Positions 54,858 through 64,000 of a stretch of 64,000 bases of DNA are shown piece by piece (the first letter of the stretch is position 1; the number at the start of each line of letters is the position of its first letter). Location: positions 253,620-317,619 of the forward strand of contig JAAOMT010000328.1 of NCBI GenBank assembly GCA_016748015.1, read 5' to 3'. Both the position numbers and the translations under genes were made by a program. The stretch is from Geosiphon pyriformis. Its lineage: Eukaryota > Glomeromycota > Glomeromycetes > Archaeosporales > Geosiphonaceae. The notes beneath the pieces were generated by a model. The model was not told where the DNA came from, searched no databases, and saw nothing but the letters and a program-made list of their open reading frames with translations.

Positions 54858-55534
54858 TATCTTTAGTTCACCGAAATTTGAGCAAAGAGAAAAAGTGCAA
54901 GTTCATAGACTAGTACTACAACAAGTTGTATAAAAGAAGAGCTTTTCTCTTCAAGAAAATGTATTTTACTTTAGATTTATCACTTAGAACCATTCCTATA
55001 CACACAAAAAGAAATAAATATCAAATAATTCAAAAAACCAAATTTTTTAATTATTGCACTTGGAAAATCCCCAAAACCCAACTAACGTTTTGAAATTGAT
55101 TAGCTACCAATTTCAGTAAACTGTTAGTGACTTCAGGCCTGGATAGAAAACGTTTCCCTTGACAAAATTTTATTTCTTTTATATTTCTTTTATTTTCTTG
55201 TATTTTCTTATTACAATTATTAGGGTAGCCTACAGACAAGATTCCTGTAGAAGAGTTGACTTTCACAGCAAAGTAACTACACATTTTAGTGAGCTTCCAG
55301 ACAAGCAATTCCTGGAAAAGAGTTGACATTTATTACAACATAACTACATAAAGTAACTGGCAAGGAATTGGCCATTTCACTTATAAGCCCAGCAAATTCA
55401 AATTATAGAAGATAATTTGAAGATAAATTCAGTTATTGAAGGTTCAACTACTTCTAAAAAAGAAAAACGTGAATTTGCAACCAACAGACATTTACAATAT
55501 TCAAAAAAAGAGACCAAAAACCTCTGGTAACATT

Positions 55535-55552
55535 TGGTGCTCTCCTACAGAA
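55535..55552 (+). other. Gypsy-2 primer-binding site
   Basis: TGGTGCTCTCC begins two bases after the LTR. It starts with TGG, the complement of a tRNA CCA end, as a primer site should. The tRNA is not identified. Gypsy-3 has TGGTGCTTCC at the matching place, and Gypsy-1 a decayed TAGTGCTTCT. Confidence 0.6.
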
Positions 55553-55577
55553 ACGACACAGCAAAAACAACTTCAAA

Positions 55578-57206
55578 GTGGCAACCACACCAGATGCAAC
55601 AACTCTAGAGTATTACCAGTCAATTTACACCCACTGCAAACAAAGATTCAACATCCCAGATGGAATTGAAGTTATCAAGAAATCAGTATACCAATACATT
55701 GAAAACCATATTAACAATTATTTTTTTGGAAATTACAACATCTCAAAAGTTAGAAGCAACCTTTACAATAATTTAGTGCACTATTCACAGTTGGGAACTG
55801 AAAACCTTAACAGTGAAACACTTGCCACTTATTTTTAAAAACTTAATTTTAATATTATCCAGTACTGTGAAGAAACATATCTAGTGCAGTCTCAATACTC
55901 TATTGATTTTGAATCAGAGACAAAAACAAGCAACAAAGGCAAACAAAAACTGAAGCAATATTTAAGAACCATCCCAAATACTCCAATACTACCAAAAACA
56001 ACTGCCAAACACTTGCAAACACCTAAACAAAGAACCAGTGTCAAATTACTACTTTCTATTACACTATTTCTAATTTCACTTGTTCAACCACAAACACCAA
56101 GTTCATTACTTAAACGTTTCTCTAAACCAGAAGATTATCAGCCACCTAGAAATCTCACTCAACAGCAGAAACCAATATCAACAAGTGCCAATATCATTGA
56201 TTACTTACAAGAAAATGAAAGTAATCATTCAGAAAGTTTGGAAAGTAAAGAAACTGAATCAGAACAAGAAGAAACTACAGAAAACAAAGAAGAAATAGCA
56301 ACTGCTTACATTGCAAAAATTCTGGAATTTACTGGTAAAGATAATGATACCAGTTTTCAAGAATGGCTTGACAAAGTTCAAAAAGCAAAAAATGCAAATG
56401 GTTGGATTGCAGCAAGAATGCTCAAAACGATCCCATATTTTTTCCAAAAAACTGCAGAAGAATGGTTTGAAAACTTAGAAGAACCATTTGAAAACTGGCA
56501 AGCATTTAAAGATGCTTTCTTAAAACAATTCACTAACAATAACATCTCTATTACTCTCTGCAATCGCTTTCGCAATATCAAACAAGAAACATCTGAAACT
56601 GTCATAACTTATCTTGGAAGATTCAACAAACTTCTTCAACAGATTTGACAATTGGAGACCAATGATTATTATTCTGATGCTCAGATTCTGGACCAATTTA
56701 TAGCAGGGTTAAAAGACAAACTGATTAAGAAAGTCTGTCCACATGCTCCAGCAGACTTAGCAACTGCTATTAGACATGTAAAGAGCTATGAAATGGCAAT
56801 AGAAGAAGCAAATCACACCAAGCTTGTAAACCTTGCAATTGAAGAAACCAGCTCAGCAGCTGAAGAGAAAATAGACCAACTCACAAAAAAGGTTGAAAGC
56901 TACTTTACAAACCAACAACAACAGCAACAACAACCACAAAAATATCAACTCCCACAACAATGCAACCAAAACAATTTTGGATTACCATCCAACAACCAAC
57001 CTCAAAATTGTCATTATTGTGGAATTCCAGGACACTGGAAACAAGATTGTAGAAAATTACAAAAAGACCAACAAAACAGAAGTAATCAACGTTATTCTTT
57101 ACCACAACAATCCTATTACCAATCTCCACCACCAACCTATTATTCACCAAGATCACAAAATCAAAACAGTTACTATCCACCAGCTTCACAACCAATGCAG
57201 CAATAA
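55578..57206 (+). pseudogene. Gypsy-2 copy B Gag
   Basis: The reading frame opens at a GTG; an ATG is absent here and in copy A, so the start has probably mutated. N-terminal LEYYQSIYTHCKQRFNIPDG; Ser/Gln-rich linker; capsid-type core AYIAKILEFTGKDNDTSFQE, EEWFENLEEPFENWQAFKDAF, FRNIKQETSETVITYLGRFN; a Gln tract (about 56912-56940); and an intact CCHC knuckle CHYCGIPGHWKQDC (about 57009-57050). Stops: TAA at about 55836 (CAA in copy A) and TGA at 56646 (CGA in copy A). Confidence 0.85.
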
Positions 57207-57278
57207 TATCAGCAACCTTTACCAATTCAGCCATATCAGACACCACCCACTCAATAATATCAAATACTAGCAAGAAGA

Positions 57279-58145
57279 TTGGTTCAACATAACCAATTCA
57301 CACCCCAAAATCAATTGCAAAATAACCACAACAGAATCAATTCAAATAACCAGTTGGTTCCCCAAAATTCTGGTCAGCAAAGACCCAATCACTATCACAC
57401 TCAACCCAGTTATCTTACAATACCAGAGGAATCGGATTTTCAACAAACTGCACTTTCTGAAGATGAAGTTGCAGTGCCAAGATCAAACCCTTCCAACCAC
57501 ACCATTTCACCAGCTCAAATTGCCCAAAATACCAATCTGTCAGATATATTTCCATTTAAATTTGAAGCAAATGAATCATCATTTCTGCTTAGTAATGCAG
57601 CAGTCAATAAACAGAAAGCAATTACTGCTATGTACACAGAAGCTATAGTGGAAGGAAAACCCATTCGCTTAATCTTAGATAGTAAATCAGCTGGAAGTAT
57701 CATCACTTACCAGTTGATGCAACAACTCAAATGAAACATAGACAGACCAGCTTAAACAGTTATTGTTACAGCTGATAGTATAAAGAAGACTCCAGTAAGA
57801 GAAATTGATAATTTTCCCTTTTCAATTGATGGAATCACCATTCCAGTTAAAGTTCTTGTTATAGATATACCCCAATACCAAGCTCTAGTCGGAAATGATT
57901 GGCTTCTCAAAGCCAATGCAAACCTGAACTGGAAAACTCAAGAACTTAAAATCTTATACCAAAGACAATATACCATAGTACCTGTAATCTGTGGTACCTT
58001 TAACAAACAATCAGAAAAAGCCCCAGTATTTGAACTTGAAGAGGAGAAAGAAATGCCACTTACTAAAACCTACATGGCTCTTGGATTAACATCCAATTGG
58101 GCTGAAGAAACAGAACAGGAGATTTTTAAAGAATCAAGAGGATAG
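57279..58145 (+). pseudogene. Gypsy-2 copy B aspartic protease region
   Basis: Asn/Gln-rich linker, then KPIRLILDSKSAGSIITYQLM, where DSG has become DSK (GGA to AAA, two G-to-A changes), and YQALVGNDWLLK. Stops TGA at 57732 and TAA near 57755. The region ends at TAG at about 58143; copy A has TAA at the same codon. Confidence 0.82.
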
Positions 58146-58788
58146 AAAAAAGTTAGATATTCTACACCAGAACCACGGAAACAACCACCCTATATTCCAC
58201 TCAAATGCAAAGATTGCAACAAAAAACTTTCATCAATGGGAGCATGTATTTCTCCAGAAGAAGAATATGAAACTTGTACCTGTTACTTTTGCAAAGCATG
58301 TCATAGAGAACGATTTGGATCTCCAAAAAGAAGTGGAAAATGGAACAACACACCTTGTTTTACATGTGGAGAAATGCTACTAGAAGAATGCAATTGGATT
58401 AATGTAGCAATGAAAGGAGGAATATGTAATCAAATCTGTCAATATGCTCTATCAATTTCGGAAAAAGTCAGAAGAGGAACACTATTTGATGCAGCATACA
58501 ACAGTGCTTTTAATAAAATTTACCACTATTCTTATGATGCTGAAATGATTTTTGACTTAGCAATGGCATTGATCAATGGAGCCACCCAAGAAGATGTCCG
58601 CCAAATAAAAGAAGCTGAATATATTGAGTATACTATGGAATTAGCTGGATTTGATTATGAAGATGAAGTAGAAACCTACCACCAAATTGCAAGCCACACA
58701 TATCCGACCAAAGAAGCTCAAATTCAACAATTAAAGCAAATGAACATTCAATTGTGTGAAGAATGTGTTATGCCTTGTGATGACCAAT
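58146..58788 (+). pseudogene. Gypsy-2 copy B cysteine-rich module
   Basis: Open for over 200 codons. Contains KCKDCNKKLSSMGACISPEEE, CTCYFCKACHRERFG, PCFTCGEMLLEECNW, GGICNQICQYALS, a helical middle (AATQEDVRQIKEAEYIEYTMEL-like) and CEECVMPCDDQ, with CLEC after the stop. At least a dozen Cys in paired CxxC spacing suggest several zinc sites. I recognise no named domain. It lies between protease and dUTPase in both copies and in Gypsy-1. The TAG at about 58788 replaces a Trp codon that is TGA in copy A. Confidence 0.75.
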
Positions 58789-58820
58789 AGTGTTTAGAAT
58801 GTTATGCTCTTAGCATTCCT

Positions 58821-59684
58821 TTGCCAGATAAGAATGATGAAAATGAAATCGAATTTGGAGTATCTGAACTAGTAGAAGAACTACCAACCACTCCCATCTA
58901 TTTTCGTGAAAAGCAACCACCTTTACAACTTAAATATTTTGACAACCATGGCCAAGGAATCAGACCAGAAAAAGCACACGAAATTGATGCTAGATATGAC
59001 CTAAAATACCCAGGAAAAGATACTTTGGTTCTCCAACCAAAGTTCTTGACAAAAATTAATCTCAAAATTGCTTTTGAAATTCCACCAGGAGCAATAGTTC
59101 AAATTGCCTCCAGATTATTATTGGCAAGCAAAGAAATCAATATTAGAGGAGGAGTTATAGATGCAGGATACACTGGAGACATTACCATCATGTTACAGAA
59201 TGAGACAAACAAACCATTCAAAATTGAACATGCTGAAAAAATTGCTTAAGCAATTTACTTACTCTTAATCAACATTTCGGGTTTACAATCAGTAAACAAC
59301 AGAGAACAATTGGGAAAAAGTGAAAGAGAAACTCAAGATTTTGGTTCAACTGGACAATTTACAGTTCCAGTAAACATAGCTCTCAATACACAAAATGAAT
59401 CTCACCAGATTCTTCAACTTCTCCAGCCAATTACCATTTCACCTTTTGGAGAACATCACGAAATTTACACTTGTTCAAAACCCACCACTACACAACAAAT
59501 CTTTGAATCCAATGAACAAATCTGTTTGAAGCATGAAATCTCAATTCCAAACGTTTATATTTCCAAAGAAATGAAAAAATTTCAAGTTACATTCTACAAC
59601 TCCAATAATTACCCTATTGTCTTATTAAACAAACTAAAGATTGGAATCATACACAGCAATATTTTTCAAGATGAAAACCCTTAA
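58821..59684 (+). pseudogene. Gypsy-2 copy B dUTPase and pre-RT linker
   Basis: dUTPase hydrolyses dUTP to dUMP and keeps uracil out of DNA copies. All five motifs of the trimeric family are present in order: DARYDLKYPGKD (1), ASRLLLASKEINI (2, eroded; copy A has FRSSLASKGINI), GGVIDAGYTGDITIML (3, with catalytic Asp), HAEKIAxAI (4, with CAA now TAA) and SERETQDFGSTG (5, about 59325-59360). The C-terminal part, IPNVYISKEMKKFQVTFYNSNNYPI, is the strand-rich linker before RT. The TAA at 59682 is shared with copy A. Confidence 0.88.
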
Positions 59685-59795
59685 ATTGTCTCTAATTTCA
59701 TCGAAATTGTAAGGCACACTCTACTTCTAAATCCAAATATCATTCCCACTACTGAAAACTACCACTTTTTGGAAGAAAAACTCTCTTGAATCAAC

Positions 59796-61206
59796 ATGGG
59801 TCCCTTAGAACCTCAACAACAAAGACAATTAAAACAATTAATAACTGAATTTGCAGATATATTTGCAAAAGACAACAATAACTTGGGAAAAACAAACATT
59901 GTTCAACATCAGATCCATAAAAGAGATGCTTCACCAAAATGTCAACAAGCTTATCGAATGCCACCTGCCAGCCACCAATTCATCAGAAAAAAGGTCCAAA
60001 GAATGCTCAATAATGGATTGATTTAACCATCAAAAAGTCCTTGGGCCTTACCAGTAGTTTTAGTTAAAAAAAAAAACGGAAAAATCAGATTCTGTGTTGA
60101 TTATAGACAACTGAATAGTATTACAATTGGAGATGTCTACCTTTTTCCAAGAATTGATGACATGCTAGATGCTCTAGGAAAAGCCAAGTTCTTTTCAACT
60201 TTAGACTTGGAAAGTGAATACTGGCAAGTCGAAATGGACCCAAAAAACTGACCCAAAACAGCATTTACCATCCAAGGAGGAAACTATGAGTTTAATGTTA
60301 TGTCTTTTAGATTCTGCAATGTACCAGCAACATTCCAGCGACTCATAGATATTGTATATGAAAGACTCTTGTGGCAATCAGTAGTTGTCTATTTTAATAA
60401 CACTAATGTATACTCACCAAGCTTTGAGACTCATCTCATTTACCTACAAGAAGTTTTTCAACAATTATGGAAAGCAGAATCAAAGTTAAACATTAAGAAA
60501 TGTCACTTTGAAAAAACAAGCTTGATCTTTCTTGGACACATAGTTAGTAAAGATGGAGTCAAACCAAATCCAGAAACAATCAGTGCTGTCAAAAACTTTT
60601 AAACTTCTAGAAATACTACAGAACTATGAGGATTTGTAGGATTAGCCTCTTACTATTGAAAATTCATAAAAGAATTCTCAGAAATTGCCAAACCACTCAA
60701 TTATCTTACCAACAAAAATGTACCATACAAATGGACTGAAGAACAACAAAAAGCTTTTGAAACTCTCAAAACAAAATTGACAACAGTCTCAATTCTTGCT
60801 TACCCAGACTTCAACAAACAATTTCAATTAGCCACTAATGCTTCACATATAGCATTTGGTGCCATTTTATTACAATTGGATGAAAATGGCAAGGAACAAG
60901 TTATCGCCTATGCCAGCAGAACACTCAAGCCAACAGAACTCAAATATGGCTCAACTAAATTGGAAGCCGCTGCAGTTATTTGGGCTCTTAAACATTTTCA
61001 ACAATATTTGAAAAATGGAAAAGAATTTGACATAATAATGGACAACATTGGTCTCAAATGGCTCAATAAAAAAAAAACTGAACAAAGTGCCAAACAGTCT
61101 CAATAGAATAACTTCCTAGCAGACTATAGATATATTGTATACCACAAACCAAGAAAACTATATACCAATATTGATAGTCTCTTAAGAATGAGACAAGATT
61201 AATACC
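59796..61206 (+). pseudogene. Gypsy-2 copy B reverse transcriptase and RNase H
   Basis: RT: NIVQHQIHKRDASPK, PASHQFIRKKVQRMLNNGLI, LPVVLVKKKNGKIRFCVDYRQLN, FFSTLDLESEYWQVEMDP, then VVVYFNNTNVYS, where the catalytic pair is Asn-Asn instead of Asp-Asp (two G-to-A changes). RNase H: PDFNKQFQLATNASHIAFGAILLQLDENG, YASRTLKPTELKYGS, FDIIMDNIGLKWLN. Stops at 59788, 60024, 60249, 60600, 60627, 60654 and 61104 are all TAA, TAG or TGA, and most match a Gln, Arg or Trp codon in copy A. Confidence 0.88.
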
Positions 61207-61295
61207 AACAACAATTCCACCACAACTTACCAACTTTCCAACAAAATAACCAAACAAGAATAGATCCCAGAAGTTACAGCAATCTTAAAAATTAT

Positions 61296-62645
61296 TTGAA
61301 GACTTTTACCATGTCAGAAAACTGGTTTCCAAGTGAAAAACATTGTTTACAACACCAATCCAAACAATATTTTATACACCATAACAAAATATATTACAAA
61401 AATTGTAAAAACCCAAACCAACCACTCAGATTAATACAGGAAAATGAAAAAGAAACAATTCTATACAACATGCACACAGATCCTTTTTCAGCACACTTGG
61501 GAAGAGATGGAACAATTCAAAGAACTCTTGAATATTATTTTTGGCCTCACATACAAAAAAACATTTGACAATATATAGAATCTTGTGATAGTTGTCAAAG
61601 AAGAGAAGGAATTCACCCCACAAAACCTTTAAATCCAATCAAAGTTGGACAACCTTTTGACAGAGTTGGAATTGATTTAGTTGGACCATTACCTATCACA
61701 ACCCAAGAAAATCATTATATTGCAATTGCAGTGAATTATCTTACCAAATGGCCTGAAGCTAGAGCCATCCAAAGAGCAGATGCAAAATCAGTAGCAAATT
61801 TCATCTATGAAAACATTATGTGTAGACATAGATGCCCAATTGAACTTTTATCTAATCAAGGAACACATTTTGTGAACAACTTGATACAAAAAATTTGTGA
61901 ATGGTTCAATGTCAAAAAACCTCTATCATCACCTTATCACCCTCAAACAAATGGACTTGTAGAACATTTCAACAGAACATTATGTGAATCTCTAGCCAAA
62001 GTCTCAACAGACTTTGAGCAAAAATGAGATATTTTTATTCTATCAATGTTACTAGCATACAGAATGCTAAAACAAAATACTACAAAACACACACCATTTG
62101 ATCTTACTTATGGAAGAAAAACAACATTACCAATTAATTTCACAGTAGAAACATATCCAGTACAACCAATCAATAAAGAAAACTTTCAAGAAACACTTCA
62201 AAGAAAAGCCTACACTCTTCTTAGTACACTAGAAGAAAAAAGAAGAATAGCAGCAACTCATATTGAACATTCCCAAGCTCAACAAAAAGAAAGACATAAC
62301 AACAAATTACCACCTATTACCAACAAATTTAAAGTTGGAAATAAAGTTCTCTTACACAGAACTAAGGCTGAAAAACAATGGAGTGAGAAATTTGAAAACA
62401 AATGGGATGGACCATTTTATATTCACGAAATTCTAAGCAATGGATTATACAAGTTAAAACTTAATGACAAAATATTAGCAAAAGTTGCACATGGAAACAG
62501 ATTGAAATACTATCATTCTAGAAACAATCCTGAACCATTAATTCCACAAATTGGTACACATTCCCCTTTAATTAATCCTGAAAATATTCTCCGAAATTTA
62601 GAATCAATAATTATAATAGAACAACAACCAAACTTGAACACTTAA
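61296..62645 (+). pseudogene. Gypsy-2 copy B integrase
   Basis: HHCC region: HLGRDGTIQRTLEYYFWPH and CDSCQRREG. Core: RVGIDLVGPLP (Asp), LLSNQGTHFVNN (Asp now Asn), HPQTNGLVEHFNRTL (Glu kept). C-terminus: FKVGNKVLLHRTKAEKQW and KWDGPFYIHEILSNGLYKLKL, a GPY/F module that can aid target choice. Stops TGA at 61567 (CGA in copy A) and at 62026 (TGG in copy A). From about 62028 to 62645 the frame is open. Confidence 0.88.
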
Positions 62646-62833
62646 ATTTTACAATAATTCTCTAATAAAAACACAAAGACAAAAATAGTAAATAAATTAC
62701 AAAAACACCCAAACCCAAAAACAAATAAAAAACCCCATATCTCAAAAATAATTTTCTTTATTTTCTCTTTTCATAATTAGTCAATTTTATCATAATTATT
62801 CTCCGAAATATTCAACAAATATCCCAAAAGTTA

Positions 62834-63499
62834 ATGTTAGTTTTGAAAACACTTCCTGATTTATCCATAACGATTAATAGAAGTCAAATTAATTACGTTC
62901 AGAAAGAAACCACAGCCCCAATAGCAAATCATTTACAGAACTATCACTCCTATAGAAGAAAAACAAGAAGTCACTCTGAAAATAGGTTACCAAGACTTTT
63001 GAAGCAAGCACTAGAAGAAAATTTTTTAATTGCTCCTATTGACATTCCACCAAATACTACAATGCAACAAAAACTTCTACTACTTCTCAATGAACAGAAC
63101 AATGAACACACCCCTATCTATAAATACTTTTACATTGGAAAGACACTTTATGAACGAAAAATGGAACTTGAAACAACAAATCTCACTCCTGAAGCTATAC
63201 AAAAACAAATCCACAATGAATTCAAAACAGCAGCTGGACTAATAAACACTTGCTACAAACTTAGAGCAGCTTTTAGACTCTATAATTTGTTTAATACTTG
63301 TGAAAATGTTCTACAAAATCCAATACTGCAACCAATGAAAGTCCAATACATTGGCAAACTCACAGAACTGAAATTTCAACAATTTTCAGACCAGATTACT
63401 TCAATTATTTTGGATCACTATCTCAATATTACAGATAGTGCTTGGACTTTGACGAAGCTCAGTCTTGAGAAGGAGATTATGTTACCAGTAGAATTTTAG
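62834..63499 (+). CDS. Gypsy-2 copy B post-integrase ORF, unknown function
   Basis: An intact 221-codon ORF, from ATG 62834 to TAG 63497-63499, 188 bp after the Gag-Pol stop. It is the only undamaged ORF of the element. No signal peptide or membrane segment is apparent, so it does not look like an envelope protein. It is rich in Gln, Asn, Leu and basic residues, with a basic patch SYRRKTRSHSENRLPRLLKQA, and appears mainly helical (YKLRAAFRLYNLFNTCENVL, KFQQFSDQITSIILDHYLN). Its last codons (KEIMLPVEF) overlap the candidate polypurine tract GAGAAGGAGA and the first 20 nt of the 3' LTR. The homologue in copy A is at 36210-36872. It may be an accessory particle or regulatory protein; no family recognised. 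Confidence 0.75.
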   Translation: MLVLKTLPDLSITINRSQINYVQKETTAPIANHLQNYHSYRRKTRSHSENRLPRLLKQALEENFLIAPIDIPPNTTMQQKLLLLLNEQNNEHTPIYKYFYIGKTLYERKMELETTNLTPEAIQKQIHNEFKTAAGLINTCYKLRAAFRLYNLFNTCENVLQNPILQPMKVQYIGKLTELKFQQFSDQITSIILDHYLNITDSAWTLTKLSLEKEIMLPVEF

Positions 63500-64000
63500 C
63501 TATTAATTAGCATGAAATTACTCTTATAATTTCTATAATTAATTAGTATATTAATATTATTTCAAATTATCATTTATTATTTAATCAATTACCACATATC
63601 ACGATTCAATTAAAATAATCTAATTAGTATAACAAAAAGTAGGATGATTAAATTACACAATACTCTGAACTTTGTAACATTCTAAAATTCGCCGAAATTT
63701 ACAGAAATTTGCCGAAATTATGAATAGTTCATCCAAATTAATCAATAGTTCAGCAAAATAACTTGTAGTTCATCAAAATGTATCTTTAGTTTGCCAAAAT
63801 TTGAGCAAAGAGAAAAAGTGCAAGTTCATAGACTAGTACTACAACAAGTTGTATAAAAGAAGAGCTTTTTTCTTCAAGAAAATGTATTTTACTTTAGATT
63901 TATCACTTAGAACCATTCCTACACACACAAAAAGAAATAAATATCAAATAATTCGAAAAACCAAATTCTTTAATTATTGCACTTGGAAAATCCCCAAAAC
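63480..64000 (+). repeat. Gypsy-2 copy B 3' LTR (cut by the window edge)
   Basis: Starts TGTTACCAG. The first 521 bp align with the 5' LTR except that the phased array has six motifs instead of eight, starting at 63688, 63708, 63728, 63749, 63769 and 63790. Confidence 0.92.

Larger units (their letters stand above)
54348..55532 (+). repeat. Gypsy-2 copy B 5' LTR, with gap
   Basis: TGTTACCAG to CTGGTAACA, a perfect 9-bp terminal inverted repeat. As given it is 1185 bp; removing the gap and the repeated 148 bp leaves about 1017 bp. It is longer than the copy A LTR partly because the motif array has extra units. Confidence 0.9.
54348..64000 (+). mobile_element. Gypsy-2 copy B LTR retrotransposon, runs off the window
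   Basis: 5' LTR 54348-55532 (with an assembly gap), primer site at 55535, a single-frame Gag-Pol (55578-62645), a post-integrase ORF (62834-63499), and a 3' LTR from 63480 to beyond 64000. It is inserted in Gypsy-3; the left flank TCAG is the expected TSD. It is a sister copy of 27943-37821 and the better preserved of the two, since its Gag-Pol has stops but no frameshift. Confidence 0.92.

Noticed and set aside
54690-55005. 148-bp direct repeat as a biological duplication in the LTR
   Set aside because: It exactly flanks a 20-N gap and is absent from the other three Gypsy-2 LTRs; an assembly overlap explains it.
55578-62645. Stop-codon reassignment or editing as the reason for the stop-rich single frame
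   Set aside because: All three stop types occur, most replace Gln, Arg and Trp codons by simple transitions, and host genes in the window use stops normally; mutation is the simpler explanation.

Overview
The window is eukaryotic and fungal. Its conserved genes are split by short GT..AG introns, the intergenic DNA is very AT-rich, and more than two thirds of the window is retrotransposon. The QCR7, SKP1 and bystin proteins look fungal, and the LINE and gypsy families resemble those of arbuscular mycorrhizal fungi (Glomeromycotina). That assignment is an inference from family resemblance; no rRNA or marker locus is present to prove it.

Bases 1-14.8 kb form a compact gene island: the 3' part of a tandem telobox-type Myb protein; SKP1 (minus strand); a broken Fanzor/TnpB-like RNA-guided nuclease gene; QCR7 (cytochrome bc1 subunit 7); a 1340-residue intronless protein fusing a Met8-type siroheme synthase to the sulfite reductase flavoprotein subunit (Met10); a coiled-coil plus RRM protein; and bystin (ENP1, minus strand, eight exons). 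A 5'-truncated LINE copy with an 11-bp target-site duplication sits between the sulfite reductase and RRM genes.

From 15.26 kb to the end everything recognisable is transposon, layered by insertion. An AT-decayed Gypsy-3-type LTR is split by a minus-strand LINE (15433-18458, 11-bp TSD). Next comes a strongly decayed minus-strand LINE (about 19.0-20.36 kb), then an old minus-strand gypsy element split by a plus-strand Gypsy-1 element (23462-41289, TSD ATGC), which is itself split by a complete Gypsy-2 element (27943-37821, TSD GCAT). A decayed plus-strand LINE follows (about 42.16-47.82 kb) and carries a reversed solo LTR with TSD GTAG. A Gypsy-3 element is inserted in that LINE at 47823, and a second Gypsy-2 element is inserted in the Gypsy-3 element at 54348 and runs off the window.

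The most unusual content is in the gypsy families. Gypsy-2 carries a five-motif dUTPase plus a cysteine-rich module between protease and reverse transcriptase, an additional 221-codon ORF after integrase that ends inside the 3' LTR, and an LTR array of 11-bp motifs repeated every 20-21 bp. Gypsy-1 also carries a dUTPase domain. Gypsy-3 has a TTTAAAC heptamer positioned for -1 frameshifting between gag and protease. Copies decay mainly by C-to-T and G-to-A transitions, so they retain long reading frames broken by stop codons. A 20-N gap at 54838-54857 is flanked by an identical 148-bp sequence and is almost certainly an unmerged assembly overlap.
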